A stretch of DNA of 64,000 bases from Methanofollis liminatans DSM 4140. GTDB lineage: Archaea > Halobacteriota > Methanomicrobia > Methanomicrobiales > Methanofollaceae. The notes below the pieces were generated by a model. It ran no database searches and was not told the DNA's origin. It saw only the letters and a program-made list of their open reading frames with translations. The stretch is taken from assembly GCF_000275865.1 (NCBI RefSeq), contig NZ_CM001555.1, positions 2,196,967 to 2,260,966 on the forward strand, written 5' to 3'. The translations under genes were made by a program, and so were the position numbers. This document shows, one piece after another, positions 16,890 to 25,879 of this stretch (positions within the stretch are counted from its first letter, which is position 1; each line of letters starts with the position of its first letter).

Positions 16890-17402
16890 GTGACTGGCCA
16901 TATTCGGATAGTGAACGATCCCGTCGAACTCGTACCTCTGCTCCTCACCTTCAACAATCCAAAATTCAAGCAGCTCTACGAACTGCTCGATAAGAACTGG
17001 ATGACCGAGGAGGAGCTCGCAGAGCGGTGCGAGAGCGCCTGCGTCGCCTCATGCCTTTCCATCCTCAGGAAGGGCAACCTCATCGAGGAGCAGTGGCGGA
17101 TGCCGAAACCCGGCGAAAAGCCGAGCAAAGAGTTCAGATCAACTTACAAGACCTTCAGGGCGAATTTTCAGTGCTCGATGATCGATCTCGCCGACCTGAT
17201 CTATATCTCCCTCTCGACCGATGAGAACATACAGAAACTGGCGTCCCATGTGGAGGACGAACTGAATTCAGGGAACACGTCCATCGCCGATATCGCACGG
17301 AAGTTTGAGGTATCACCCCTCGTCATCAAGGCGCTCTCCAAGCGGATTCCAAACCTTGATGTGAAGGGGCAGGGACTGGTCCATGTCGGCAATGCCAGGT
17401 GA
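16890..17402 (+). CDS. Winged-helix transcriptional regulator-like protein
   Basis: A protein of up to 170 residues. It opens with a wHTH-like region (P-K-F-K-Q-L-Y-E-L-L to the W-M-T-E-E-E-L-A-E-R helix, including cysteines in C-E-S-A-C-V-A-S-C) and ends with a second helical HTH-like part (S-I-A-D-I-A-R-K-F-E-V-S). GTG at 16890 is the longest start. The TATA box at 16869-16877 puts the transcript start near 16897, so the second GTG at 16911 (M-N-D-P-V-E-L-V) may be the true start. It overlaps the next regulator gene by 20 bases. Confidence 0.75.
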   Translation: MTGHIRIVNDPVELVPLLLTFNNPKFKQLYELLDKNWMTEEELAERCESACVASCLSILRKGNLIEEQWRMPKPGEKPSKEFRSTYKTFRANFQCSMIDLADLIYISLSTDENIQKLASHVEDELNSGNTSIADIARKFEVSPLVIKALSKRIPNLDVKGQGLVHVGNAR

Positions 17403-18195
17403 AGACCCCCTTTCCGTGCTCCTGCGGAGCAAACGCGAGATCACCCGATTCCAGATCCTGGTCGAGGTCGCCGAGCACCAGCCCGCGATCAGGCAGCAGG
17501 AGATCGCCGCCAAGATGGGGGTGACCCCGCAGGCGGTCTCCGAGTACATCCGCGAACTCGCCGAGGACGGTTACGTCTCGGCCTACGGCCGCGGCCGCTA
17601 CGAGGTGACGAAGGAAGGGATCGAGTGGGTGCTCACCAACGCCGAGGTGCTGGAGAACTATGCCCGCCACGTCACCCGCGACGTCATCCAGAAGGTCCGG
17701 GTCTGGCCGGCGATCGCCGCCGGGCCGCTGAAGGCCGGGGACCAGGTCGGCGTCTACATGCAGGGGGGCTGGCTGTATGCATCGAAAGAGGAGCAGAGCG
17801 CGATGGGAGAGGTGATCGCCGACGCCGATACGGGGCAGGACGTCGGGATCGCCCGCCTTGCCGGGCTCATCGACCACACGGAAGGAACAGTGCACGTCCT
17901 CAAGGTGCCGCGGATCGAACGGGGCGGTTCGCGTAAAGTTGACCTTGACGGGCTGCGCACCGTCCTTGCCGGGGTCGGCCTGGTCGGGATCGCCGGGCTC
18001 GAGGCGTCGGTGGCGCTCGCCGCCGTCGGCCGCCGGCCCGACATCTCCTTCGGCTCGCGGGAAGGCGTCATCGAGGCGGCCTTCCACGGGGTCGAGTGCG
18101 CCATCCTCATCGTCGACGAAGAGTTTACCGATTTTCTCAAACGGCTTGAGAGTGCGGGGCTGAACTACACGATCCATGACCTGATCCTCCCATGA
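17383..18195 (+). CDS. MarR-like transcriptional regulator with C-terminal sensor domain
   Basis: A 270-residue protein with an N-terminal winged helix (about 18-80, A-I-R-Q-Q-E-I-A-A-K-M-G-V-T-P-Q-A-V-S-E-Y-I as recognition helix) and a long alpha/beta C-terminal domain containing G-L-V-G-I-A-G-L-E-A-S. It matches a methanogen regulator family annotated as MarR-type with DUF7839. It overlaps the previous regulator by 20 bases and the helicase start by ATGA, so the three are one operon. The ligand is unknown. A second ATG three codons on is possible. Confidence 0.8.
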   Translation: MSAMPGEDPLSVLLRSKREITRFQILVEVAEHQPAIRQQEIAAKMGVTPQAVSEYIRELAEDGYVSAYGRGRYEVTKEGIEWVLTNAEVLENYARHVTRDVIQKVRVWPAIAAGPLKAGDQVGVYMQGGWLYASKEEQSAMGEVIADADTGQDVGIARLAGLIDHTEGTVHVLKVPRIERGGSRKVDLDGLRTVLAGVGLVGIAGLEASVALAAVGRRPDISFGSREGVIEAAFHGVECAILIVDEEFTDFLKRLESAGLNYTIHDLILP

Positions 18196-20210
18196 CGGTC
18201 ATCATCGCCCCGCAGAGAGGAGCCTATAAGCTCCTCATGTTTGACGGCAGGAGCGTGCGGGAGACCGGGGTCTTCGAACTGGTGAAATCATCCCGGGGCT
18301 ACCGCCCGACCGACCTGAAGACGAAACAGCCGAACCGGCGCAACTACCAGAACGTCCCGACGAAAAAGTTGATCGAGCGCCTCCGCAAGGCCGACGTCAG
18401 GATCACGAAGCCCGATCCGGCCCTGCTGGCGTTTCTCGGCGACTTCCAGATCACGCCCTCCACCGTGGACCTCTGCCGCATCTGTCTCCTGGAGGACCGG
18501 GTCACCGCCCTCTCGAAGAAGAACGCCGCAAAGTTCGGGCGCGAGCGGATCTGCCTGGAGTGCGCCGAGCGCGAGATCAGGCGGGAGATGGGCTACCTCG
18601 GCCGGTTCGGCGACCGCTCGGTCCAGCACGTCCGCTCCCTGCTGGAGTCGTACCGGGACGTGGACCGGGTGCTCGCCCTCCTCCAGCCAGAGCAGCGGGA
18701 GAAAGGCCAGACCCTCTTCGACCGCCTCGAAGCGGTGCGGCCGATCGAAACGGCCCATATCACCCAGGTGGACGTCCCGCCGGCGTTCGCGAAGGTCTCC
18801 GGGGTGGAGTACCTCACGCCGGTGCAGCAGCTCGCCGTCAACGCCGGCCTCCTCGAAGGCGAGGACCTCCTGGTCGTCTCGGCCACCGCAAGCGGCAAGA
18901 CGTTCATCGGCGAGATGGCCGGGATGAAAAACCTCCTCGAAGGGCGGGGGCGCCTCCTCTTCCTGGTGCCCCTCGTCGCCCTGGCAAACCAGAAGTACCT
19001 CAGGTTCAAGGAGCGGTATAAGGATCTCGCCACGGTTTCTCTCCAGGTCGGCGCAAGCCGCCTCAACCTCCCTGAGACGCGGCCGGTCGGGGAGCGGAGC
19101 ACCAGGGCGCAGATCGTCGTCGGCACCTACGAGGGCCTGGACACGGTCTTTCGGAACGGCCGGGACCTGAAGGATATCGGGACGGTCGTGATCGACGAGG
19201 TCCAGAACCTGGAGGAGCCCGAGCGCGGCCACCGCCTCGACGGCCTGATCGCCCGGATCAAGTACACCTCCCCGAACGCCCAGTTCCTCTACCTCTCGGC
19301 GACGATCGGCGCCCCGAGCACCCTGGCGCAGAAACTCGGGGCGCGGCTGGTCAGGTACGACAGCCGCCCGGTCCCGCTGGAGCGCCACCTCATCTTCACC
19401 GAGAAGAAAAAGAAGATCCAGTTCATCACCACGATGGTGCGCGAGGAGTTCGCCCGCCGCTCCTCGAAGGGATACCGCGGGCAGACGATCGTCTTCACCA
19501 ACGCCCGCGCTCGCTGCCACACCCTCGCGGACGCCATCGGGGCGAACATCGCCCGCCCGTACCATTCAGGGCTCACCTCGCAGGAGCGCCGGCAGGTCGA
19601 GGACCTCTTCTCCTCGCAGAAGATCGCCTGCGTGGTCACGACGGCGGCGCTGGCGGCAGGGGTGGACTTTCCGGCCTCGCAGGTGATCTTCGACGCCCTC
19701 GCGATGGGGATCAAGTGGCTCACGGTGCAGGAGTTCAACCAGATGCTCGGCCGCGCCGGGCGCCCGGACTTCCACGACGAAGGCAAGGTCGTCATCCTGG
19801 CCGAACCCGGTGCGACCTATTCCCGGACCTCGAAGGCGACCGAGGAGGAGATGGCGATCGCCCTCCTGAAGGGCGAGATGGAGGAGGTCGCCCCGGTCTA
19901 CGGCGTCGAGGAGAGTTCCGAGGAGTTCGCCGCAAACGCCATCGTCTGCAAGGGCGACGGCGCCGAGATCCGCCGGATGGAGGCGGTGATGGTCGGGACG
20001 ACCGAACCGGTGCTCGACCTCCTGGTCAGCCGGAGGCTGGTGCGGTGGCAGAAGGGGCATGTCGACCTCACCGACCTGGCGATGGTGATGGCCAGGCACT
20101 TCATCGGGGTCGAGCGCCTGCTCCTGATCAAGGACCTCGTCGGGGAGAAGGACGACCCCCTGGATATCCTCGCCGAGATCGATTGCACGGTGCGGGAAGA
20201 GCGAGGATAA
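18192..20210 (+). CDS. Ski2-like DEAD/DEAH-box helicase with N-terminal DUF5814 domain
   Basis: A 672-residue helicase. The N-terminal 200 residues form the archaeal DUF5814-type domain with a four-cysteine zinc site (C-R-I-C and C-L-E-C, about 97-122). RecA1 has Walker A A-T-A-S-G-K-T near residue 235 and the D-E-V-Q box near 335. S-A-T is followed by RecA2 with V-V-T-T-A-A-L-A-A-G-V-D-F-P and Q-M-L-G-R-A-G-R-P. It probably unwinds DNA or RNA during repair or decay. It is translationally coupled to the MarR-like regulator. Confidence 0.92.
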   Translation: MTVIIAPQRGAYKLLMFDGRSVRETGVFELVKSSRGYRPTDLKTKQPNRRNYQNVPTKKLIERLRKADVRITKPDPALLAFLGDFQITPSTVDLCRICLLEDRVTALSKKNAAKFGRERICLECAEREIRREMGYLGRFGDRSVQHVRSLLESYRDVDRVLALLQPEQREKGQTLFDRLEAVRPIETAHITQVDVPPAFAKVSGVEYLTPVQQLAVNAGLLEGEDLLVVSATASGKTFIGEMAGMKNLLEGRGRLLFLVPLVALANQKYLRFKERYKDLATVSLQVGASRLNLPETRPVGERSTRAQIVVGTYEGLDTVFRNGRDLKDIGTVVIDEVQNLEEPERGHRLDGLIARIKYTSPNAQFLYLSATIGAPSTLAQKLGARLVRYDSRPVPLERHLIFTEKKKKIQFITTMVREEFARRSSKGYRGQTIVFTNARARCHTLADAIGANIARPYHSGLTSQERRQVEDLFSSQKIACVVTTAALAAGVDFPASQVIFDALAMGIKWLTVQEFNQMLGRAGRPDFHDEGKVVILAEPGATYSRTSKATEEEMAIALLKGEMEEVAPVYGVEESSEEFAANAIVCKGDGAEIRRMEAVMVGTTEPVLDLLVSRRLVRWQKGHVDLTDLAMVMARHFIGVERLLLIKDLVGEKDDPLDILAEIDCTVREERG

Positions 20211-20629
20211 GGATCGAAATCCGCAGGTTTCGACCACCTCCCCCCGCCGAAAACAGGAGCGTACCCCGCCCCGAAGAGACAATCCAATCGTTTTCGACTG
20301 GAAAGGCAGGGATAGCGCAGATGTATCGAGCGGTCGGGCCGGCACCGGTCCGGCCGAACCACAGGCACTATATATAACCGCATTATCCGGGACACCCCCA
20401 TTTAAATATTTCCCTGTTCTGCGCCTCCGGCCCCCGGCGTTGCATCTCGCTCTTCTTAAAACCCGGACAATGCGCCGGAATCATCCGGGTTTCCTGCCAT
20501 GACCACCCGGAGATTGTCGATTAATACCCCACAAAATTCAACATATCTAAATCATAAGCCCGCAACAACAAAAAGAATATTTATATAATATAATGTGCTT
20601 ATGATCGAGTAATCTCAGGGGCGATCAGC
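20211..20629. other. 420-base non-coding interval with two TATA elements
   Basis: No convincing gene. It holds a GGCCGG-N7-CCGGCC hairpin (about 20337-20355), a TATA element ACTATATATAACC at 20368-20376, a T/A-rich tract near 20400, and a second TATA element (20580-20590) serving the small gene at 20630. The first TATA has no obvious reading frame after it on the plus strand, so an untranslated RNA is possible. Confidence 0.4.
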
Positions 20630-20821
20630 ATGGCATGTGAATGCGAAGAACAGGAAATACAGTGGCCATTTCTACAGAGAATCCGGAGTGACGGCCTCGA
20701 CCGCCGGAAAATGATCAGGGGAGAGGATGACGTGAGGGGCCTCATCGGCCGACATGCCGCCGACCTGCCCCCGGCAGAGGCGATGCTCCTCCGCCTCAGG
20801 AAATTCGATCCCGGGCTCTGA
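20630..20821 (+). CDS. 63-residue hypothetical small protein
   Basis: A short charged protein starting M-A-C-E-C-E-E-Q-E, with a C-x-C pair at the N-terminus and an Arg/Asp-rich body. The ATG follows GGGGCGATCAGC and lies about 45 bases after a strong TATA region (20580-20590), so it has the signals of an expressed gene. No domain is recognised. Codon use is like that of the neighbouring genes. Confidence 0.5.
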   Translation: MACECEEQEIQWPFLQRIRSDGLDRRKMIRGEDDVRGLIGRHAADLPPAEAMLLRLRKFDPGL

Positions 20822-21099
20822 TCGTTCGGCTCTTCGCGTTCCGCGTGCGGGCAGGCAGGGCGCCCCCCCCATAATTCCAGCCAGGCACTCTTTTTGATCG
20901 TTTCCCTGAGTGCCTCACGCTCCAGGCGCGAAGGAGCGTGCGGCTCAGGGCTTTTTTTCTCACCTCGTCCCGGCCCATCACGTGAAAGAACGGTGCGGCG
21001 GCACCGGAGCGATCGAGAAAAAGGCACTTTGGGAACCGATCTGGGGGAGGAGAGCAGGGGAAGATTACACCCCAAAAGGGTGAAAACAGATTTTACCGA

Positions 21100-21927
21100 T
21101 CAGGTCAGGCAGACCCAGCGGTCATAGACGGCGTCGCGCTCGTTCTCCCAGACCTCAGGGCTGCGCCCCTCGTCCTCGCACCACGCCGCAACCAGGTCCA
21201 CCTCTTCTTTCGTGGCGACGGTGAGCAGGGAACGCTCTGAGAGAGAGAGAAACTCCCGTGCAATCCCCTCCCAGATCTCGCGGTCGAACGAATGGATCGT
21301 CCCGAGCATCAGGGCCGCCCCGTACGGCGCCGGCTCGAAATAGGCCGAGGCCATCGTGGCGTCGATGCAGGCCGTCTCGCAGGGGTCCAGGCGCCCCTGC
21401 GCAAACCCCAGGGAGAGCAGCGCCTGGTCGTGGTCGAAGGCGAGCGGGTTCAGCCCGATCGAGCGGAGGCCCGCCGAACCGATCCCGGACCCGCAGCAGC
21501 AGTCCAGGCACCGCTCCCCGTTCCGCTGCCCGAAGACCTCTTTTAAGAGATCGGCGCACTTCTCCGGGCGGTCAGGCGGAATATCCTCGATCGCCGGGCG
21601 CACGCCCGTGCGGATCGCCTCGCTGTAATACTCCCGCACGGCGCGGGCCCAGACCTCCCGCTCCTCCATGAAGAGGTCGCCCCCGGTCCCCTCGAAGAGA
21701 TCGATCGCCTCCTCGTGCACCGGGTGGTAGAGATAGTTCGCGACGATCCACCGCTCGTCCCACCTGAAGGCGACGGCGAGCAGGTCCTCCTTCTCGTCGA
21801 CCAGGAGTCTCCCGTCGTCGGGCCGGCGATAAAACGCCGGCAGGGCCGAGTCCGGATCCGCGAGGTCGGCAAACGATCGTTCGGCAAAAGTCAGGCTCTC
21901 AAGTTCGAGTATTTCTGCTGCTTTCAT
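21100..21927 (-). CDS. Class I SAM-dependent methyltransferase-like protein
   Basis: A 275-residue protein whose middle carries the motif I region C-L-D-C-C-C-G-S-G-I-G-S-A near residue 148, followed by A-F-D-H-D as motif II and D-A-T-M-A as motif III, all of a Rossmann methyltransferase. The first 110 residues form a separate acidic domain. The substrate is not evident. The unusual C-C-C in motif I is worth noting. It overlaps the bactofilin-like gene by ATGA and is its operon partner. Confidence 0.75.
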   Translation of the reverse strand: MKAAEILELESLTFAERSFADLADPDSALPAFYRRPDDGRLLVDEKEDLLAVAFRWDERWIVANYLYHPVHEEAIDLFEGTGGDLFMEEREVWARAVREYYSEAIRTGVRPAIEDIPPDRPEKCADLLKEVFGQRNGERCLDCCCGSGIGSAGLRSIGLNPLAFDHDQALLSLGFAQGRLDPCETACIDATMASAYFEPAPYGAALMLGTIHSFDREIWEGIAREFLSLSERSLLTVATKEEVDLVAAWCEDEGRSPEVWENERDAVYDRWVCLT

Positions 21928-22775
21928 GCTGTTTCTTCTCCTCTCTCGATGCGCACCCCGTTCGGTGCGCGGATCATCCCCTCCACCAGGGCGTCCTCGT
22001 GGAGGGACAGGGACAGACCGGCAACGTCCCCGAGAACATGGGCCGCGGGGGCCACGCACACCTCGCCGCCGCCTTCGACGTTGCCGTGGACCTGGGCCTT
22101 CCGCCCGATCGCGATGGGGCCGCCGGCCCGCAGGCTCCCGAAGATCGTGGTGTCGTCCCCGACGCTCACGGCGTTCGCCCTGATATTCCCGTGGAGACGG
22201 CACCGCTCCCCGATCCGCATCGCCGACGGCACGGAGAAGACCTTCATGTCGAGGCTCGAACCCGGCGGGATGACGAGCGGCGTATCGTCCCCGGGATCCT
22301 CCTCGCCGAAGAGTTCGTCCAGGGCGCTGTCGATCTCGTCGGGGTTGTCGATCTTCAGGAGGGTCATCACGTACAGGAGGAGATAGATGAACACCGGCAT
22401 CGGGTTCCGGATCGAGATCCAGCCCTTCGCCTCAAACCCCCGGTCGATCTGCACCTTGTCCCCGATATCCAGGTCGCCGCGGACGACCAGGCGCCCGTGG
22501 ATCTTTACGCCCTCCCCGAGGTAGGCGTCCTCCCCGGCAATGACATCCCCGTTGATCTCGCACCAGTTATCGATCCTGACGTCGCCGTCTGCGACAACGC
22601 TGCCGTTCAGCGTACAGAACTCGCAGACGATGACGTCTTTACCCTTCAGCCCATAATCGATTGAGCAGCGGTCCCCGATGATGATATTCATCTCTGTCTT
22701 CAGGGTGTGCTCCTGCAGATCGGTGCCATTGGGGAGAGAACACTGGTGGAGCCAGTCCTGAACCCCGCTCTCCAT
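21924..22775 (-). CDS. Bactofilin-like polymer-forming / acyltransferase-type beta-helix protein
   Basis: A 283-residue protein built of two blocks of short beta-helix turns (about 28-120 and 180-275), each rich in G-D and V/I patterns such as I-D-N-W-C-E-I-N-G-D-V and G-N-I-R-A-N-A-V-S-V-G-D-D. A hydrophobic stretch (about 128-140) and an acidic linker separate them. This resembles bactofilin / polymer-forming cytoskeletal proteins and left-handed hexapeptide repeats. It may build a filament at the membrane. It is the first gene of a pair with the methyltransferase. Confidence 0.8.
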   Translation of the reverse strand: MESGVQDWLHQCSLPNGTDLQEHTLKTEMNIIIGDRCSIDYGLKGKDVIVCEFCTLNGSVVADGDVRIDNWCEINGDVIAGEDAYLGEGVKIHGRLVVRGDLDIGDKVQIDRGFEAKGWISIRNPMPVFIYLLLYVMTLLKIDNPDEIDSALDELFGEEDPGDDTPLVIPPGSSLDMKVFSVPSAMRIGERCRLHGNIRANAVSVGDDTTIFGSLRAGGPIAIGRKAQVHGNVEGGGEVCVAPAAHVLGDVAGLSLSLHEDALVEGMIRAPNGVRIERGEETA

Positions 22776-22854
22776 GAACAGTAAAACTCTCGCACCGGAG
22801 GCTTATGAGTCTTATCTATCTGCCGCGGGGGACGCACCGGGTTTCATCCCCTCA

Positions 22855-23060
22855 CACTACAGGCCGCGAAGAAACAAAACCCCGATTAAATCTTCGCGTC
22901 TTTTCGCGTCTTCGCGTGAGGTTTTCCAGATAAACAGGACAAAAAATCACGCGAAGACGCGAAGAGCGCGAAGAAACAAAGCCCCGAACACACCTTTGCG
23001 TCTTTTCGAGGGCTAGAGCGCGAGGTTTTCTGATAAACTGGACAAAAACACGACGCCCGC
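22855..23060. repeat. Repeat-rich intergenic segment with GCGAAGACGCGAAG motifs
   Basis: Two imperfect direct copies of about 55 bases, each running from TCGCGTCTTTTCG through GAGGTTTTC-N-GATAAAC-N-GGACAAAAA (22895-22935 and 22998-23050). They are separated by an inverted CGCGAAGACGCGAAGAG block (22950-22972). The segment sits between the bactofilin-like and S3ae genes and encodes nothing credible. Confidence 0.75.
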
Positions 23061-23104
23061 GCCGGGGATGCACCCCCGCACAAAACCGCGAAAAAAAAGA
23101 TGAT

Positions 23105-23704
23105 TTAGAAGGCCATGACGACGGGCGTCTCGACCTTGCTCTTGATGATCTCGACCCGGCGGACCGGGAAGATCGCCTTGACGACCTTGAAGGCCTCCTT
23201 GGCGAGGTCGCCGGCGACGACCATCTTGGAGAACTCCTCGAAGGACATCTGGGCCGCCTGCTCGGCGACGGTCTTCATGATCGCGCCCCGGATCGCATGC
23301 GCCTGGGAGTCGTTCGCCCGGTTGATCGTGAAGCAGGTGACGGTGAGGCGCACCTTCTTGTTGTCCTTGGTGGGGACGAGGATGATGGCGTCGATCCTGG
23401 AGGTCTTCCTCTTCACGAGGCCGCGCATGTAGTCGCGGGTGATCTCGTGCCCGACGAACTCGGTGTATGCGGCGTCGCCGGCCACGCTGTTCACTTTAAA
23501 GCGCATCTTGATGTGCTGCTTTGAATAGTCCTGTGAGATCTCGCCGAGCGTGGTCTGCATCACGCGCCCCATCACCTTGGACGGGTCGGCGGAGATCGTG
23601 TCGCCAATATAGGTCTTGCCGAAAGATTCAGGGCCGTAGACCTTGAACCAGGACTTGGCCTTCCAGCCTTCGACCCTCTTTCCAACCTGTTTTCTCTTTG
23701 CCAT
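23105..23704 (-). CDS. rps3ae: 30S ribosomal protein S3ae
   Basis: A 199-residue small-subunit ribosomal protein of the archaeal/eukaryotic S3ae (eS1) family, full length, beginning M-A-K-R-K-Q-V-G-K-R. Conserved parts include the W-F-K-V-Y-G-P-E-S-F-G segment and the basic R-V-E-I-I-K-S-K tail. It follows the S15-RecJ-Pcc1 group, a gene order kept in Euryarchaeota, and should be transcribed from the S15 promoter or a local one. Confidence 0.97.
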   Translation of the reverse strand: MAKRKQVGKRVEGWKAKSWFKVYGPESFGKTYIGDTISADPSKVMGRVMQTTLGEISQDYSKQHIKMRFKVNSVAGDAAYTEFVGHEITRDYMRGLVKRKTSRIDAIILVPTKDNKKVRLTVTCFTINRANDSQAHAIRGAIMKTVAEQAAQMSFEEFSKMVVAGDLAKEAFKVVKAIFPVRRVEIIKSKVETPVVMAF

Positions 23705-23738
23705 GAAATCACCAGTTTTTATGAATTATAATCTCTGC

Positions 23739-23996
23739 TCAGGTCATCCTGCCAGATGCGTCATATCGTTCAGGCCGCCCGCCAAGCGAGCACACCTCTT
23801 CTGCCATTGCGAGGTTCATCAGGTAATCGTCGACCGTTGCGGTTACCGTCCGCAGGGCGATCCCTTCGATCGCAAAGACGACCGTAGCGCCCTCGGCGGC
23901 GGTCGCCATGCCGGGGAGGTTGTCCGGGGCGAGAGCGCCGGCGACACATGTCGCAGAGGCGCTCTCCGTGCGGATCCGCCCTATAATCCCGATCAT
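23739..23996 (-). CDS. pcc1: KEOPS complex subunit Pcc1
   Basis: An 85-residue Pcc1-like protein. Pcc1 dimers hold the Kae1-Bud32-Cgi121 KEOPS complex together, which makes the t6A modification at position 37 of ANN-decoding tRNAs. The sequence shows the short alpha/beta fold ending in the L-M-N-L-A-M-A helix. The start overlaps the RecJ stop (ATGA). A Sua5/YrdC protein of the same pathway is encoded at 42457. Confidence 0.88.
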   Translation of the reverse strand: MIGIIGRIRTESASATCVAGALAPDNLPGMATAAEGATVVFAIEGIALRTVTATVDDYLMNLAMAEEVCSLGGRPERYDASGRMT

Positions 23997-25210
23997 GCGG
24001 CGATCCCCCTGAGAAAGCCCGCCTCGAACTCGTCGATCCGGTCGAGGGGGATCCGGGCGCCGGCGCGGCTCCGGTGGCCGCCGCCCGATCCCCCGGTCTC
24101 TGCCGCCAGGCGGCGGAGCAGGGCCTCGAGGTCGAGATCGACCCCGGGCGGACAGCGCGCTGAAATCTGCCAGCAGGCGCCGTTCTCCGCGACCACGGCC
24201 ACCGGCGCCGCCTGCCTGACGTCGTTTGCCAGGCAATCGGCAACGCCGCTCGCCGCTCCGGCGTCCGCGACCCGGTAGATCCGCCCGGTCTCCTCGACAC
24301 GCTCAGCCGCCATGACGGCGGCGAGCACCCGCGCCCGGTATGCGGCGGCGACCTCTTCGGCCTCGGCGACGAGGTCGGGAGAGCGCAGGCAGACCGCAGC
24401 GGCGAGGCCGCCGCGGCCCTGCTGGCCGCAGCCGTCGATGACGGCCGCAAGGGTGCGGGCGTCGTCGATCACCTCGCGCTCGAGCCGGTAGCGCCCGCCG
24501 TACAGCCGCGAGAAGACGGACGGCGCCGTCTCCTCGCCTGCCTCAAGGACCAGGAGGGAGAGGAGGAGATCGGTTGCGACCGCCTCCTCCCCGGCCGCCT
24601 GCTCAAGGATGCGGGTGATCGTAGCGGCGTTCCCGCTGACGCCGGGGATATACGGGGTGACGGCGGTCCCCAGGGCTTCGCGGACCGAAGCGCCCGGGAG
24701 GGCGAACCCTCGCTCCGGGACGATAAACCCGTTTGCGATCCCCTCGTTGAGGATCTCCAGGTTCATCCCGGAAAACCGCTGACCGTCCCCGAAGACCCCG
24801 AGCAGGGCGAGCCCTGCAAGGTCGCGGTTGTCCCCCATCTCCTGCGCCACCAGGTAGGCGGTCCCGGATGCGGTGAGGTCCTGCTCGCCGTCGATCCCGG
24901 CCAGGCGGGGGTTCACGTGGAAGGGCCCCTCGAAGTGCGGGACGTGGTGGTCGACGATCATCACCGTCCCGGGCAGATCGGCAAGGCCGGCGCCGAAATC
25001 GCAGAGCAGGGTCGACTCAGGGTGGACGATATCCTCTGTCCCGATGCTCTGGCGGACCCGCAGTCTGAACCTGCGCCCCGCGCGGAGCATCGCCTGACAG
25101 AGGATCGCCGCCGCGGCGATCCCGTCGGCGTCATGGTGGGCGTAGACCTCGACAAAATCGGTCGCGAGGATCTGCGCCGCAACCCGTTCGGCAGCGGCCT
25201 GAATGGACAT
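23993..25210 (-). CDS. Archaeal RecJ-like DHH-family phosphoesterase
   Basis: A 405-residue DHH protein with motif I H-H-D-A-D-G-I-A near residue 25, motif II C-D-F-G-A-G near 70, the D-H-H motif (V-D-H-H-V) near 87, and a DHHA1 C-terminus containing G-G-S-G-G-G-H-R-S-R-A-G. The family acts as single-strand exonuclease or 3'-5' proofreading nuclease with manganese. It is in the conserved S15-RecJ-Pcc1-S3ae operon, which suits a housekeeping repair or replication role. Confidence 0.93.
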   Translation of the reverse strand: MSIQAAAERVAAQILATDFVEVYAHHDADGIAAAAILCQAMLRAGRRFRLRVRQSIGTEDIVHPESTLLCDFGAGLADLPGTVMIVDHHVPHFEGPFHVNPRLAGIDGEQDLTASGTAYLVAQEMGDNRDLAGLALLGVFGDGQRFSGMNLEILNEGIANGFIVPERGFALPGASVREALGTAVTPYIPGVSGNAATITRILEQAAGEEAVATDLLLSLLVLEAGEETAPSVFSRLYGGRYRLEREVIDDARTLAAVIDGCGQQGRGGLAAAVCLRSPDLVAEAEEVAAAYRARVLAAVMAAERVEETGRIYRVADAGAASGVADCLANDVRQAAPVAVVAENGACWQISARCPPGVDLDLEALLRRLAAETGGSGGGHRSRAGARIPLDRIDEFEAGFLRGIAA

Positions 25211-25213
25211 GAC

Positions 25214-25672
25214 TTATCTGGAGAGGAGAATCTCGGCAGTCTCCGGCTTGTAGGTCCAGTCCTTTGCGAGCTTGCCGCTCGAACGGTAGTACTTCACCAG
25301 GCGGCGCACCTTCGACTCGGTGAGCTGGAGCTGCCGCTTGTTGTGCAGGTCCTTCTTGTTCTCCGCAAGGTGCTTGCGCATGCCGAGCGCCTTTGCGATA
25401 AGGTTCCTGAGGTCCTCGGGGATCTCCTGCTCGAGCCCGTTCTGGCTGAGGATCTCGCCGATCTTCTTCCCGGCCACGAGTTTCACGTCCGGAACGCCGT
25501 ACTTGTCTCTCAGGACGAACCCGATCTCGCTGCTGGATTTGCCTTTCTTACGGAGATCGACAACAACCTTCTCTGCCTCGTCCGCCGAGATCCCGGTCCA
25601 TTCCGGTGCCTCGGTGCGGTACGGTGCGACTGAGCCGGACTTGCCTCTCCGCCGTGCATGCATTCGTGCCAT
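25214..25672 (-). CDS. rps15: 30S ribosomal protein S15
   Basis: A 152-residue archaeal-type S15 (longer than the bacterial protein by an N-terminal extension with [14 protein letters not shown]). It ends in the core [14 protein letters not shown]. It opens the ribosomal/repair operon on the minus strand; a TATA element at 25801-25814 lies upstream, giving a leader of about 100 bases. Confidence 0.97.
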   Translation of the reverse strand: MARMHARRRGKSGSVAPYRTEAPEWTGISADEAEKVVVDLRKKGKSSSEIGFVLRDKYGVPDVKLVAGKKIGEILSQNGLEQEIPEDLRNLIAKALGMRKHLAENKKDLHNKRQLQLTESKVRRLVKYYRSSGKLAKDWTYKPETAEILLSR

Positions 25673-25800
25673 ATTCTACCTCATATGACAGAGTAAGTCC
25701 AGAAAAGAGCAGTACTGCTACTGACTTCCCTGTAATCCCGAGCCACTTCGGGCCGTGCCGGAACGGCACGTCGGACTTACATCGGCCAGCACATAAAAGT

Positions 25801-25814
25801 GCTATATATAAATC
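25801..25814 (-). promoter_or_regulatory. TATA element of the S15 operon (possibly bidirectional)
   Basis: GCTATATATAAATC in the interval between the S15 operon and the plus-strand histidine kinase. The distance to S15 fits a leadered transcript; the kinase has its own TATA-like AACCTTTAATC near 25855. Confidence 0.5.
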
Positions 25815-25879
25815 TCGTTCCTTCTTCTTAAGGCTGACGGCAGAACAAAAGCGAAACCTTTAATCTCCCTCCCGAAAGT

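Noticed and set aside
21258-21671. Plus-strand frames of 80-140 codons opposite the methyltransferase
   Set aside because: Arg/Pro/Ser-only composition and no start signals; shadows.
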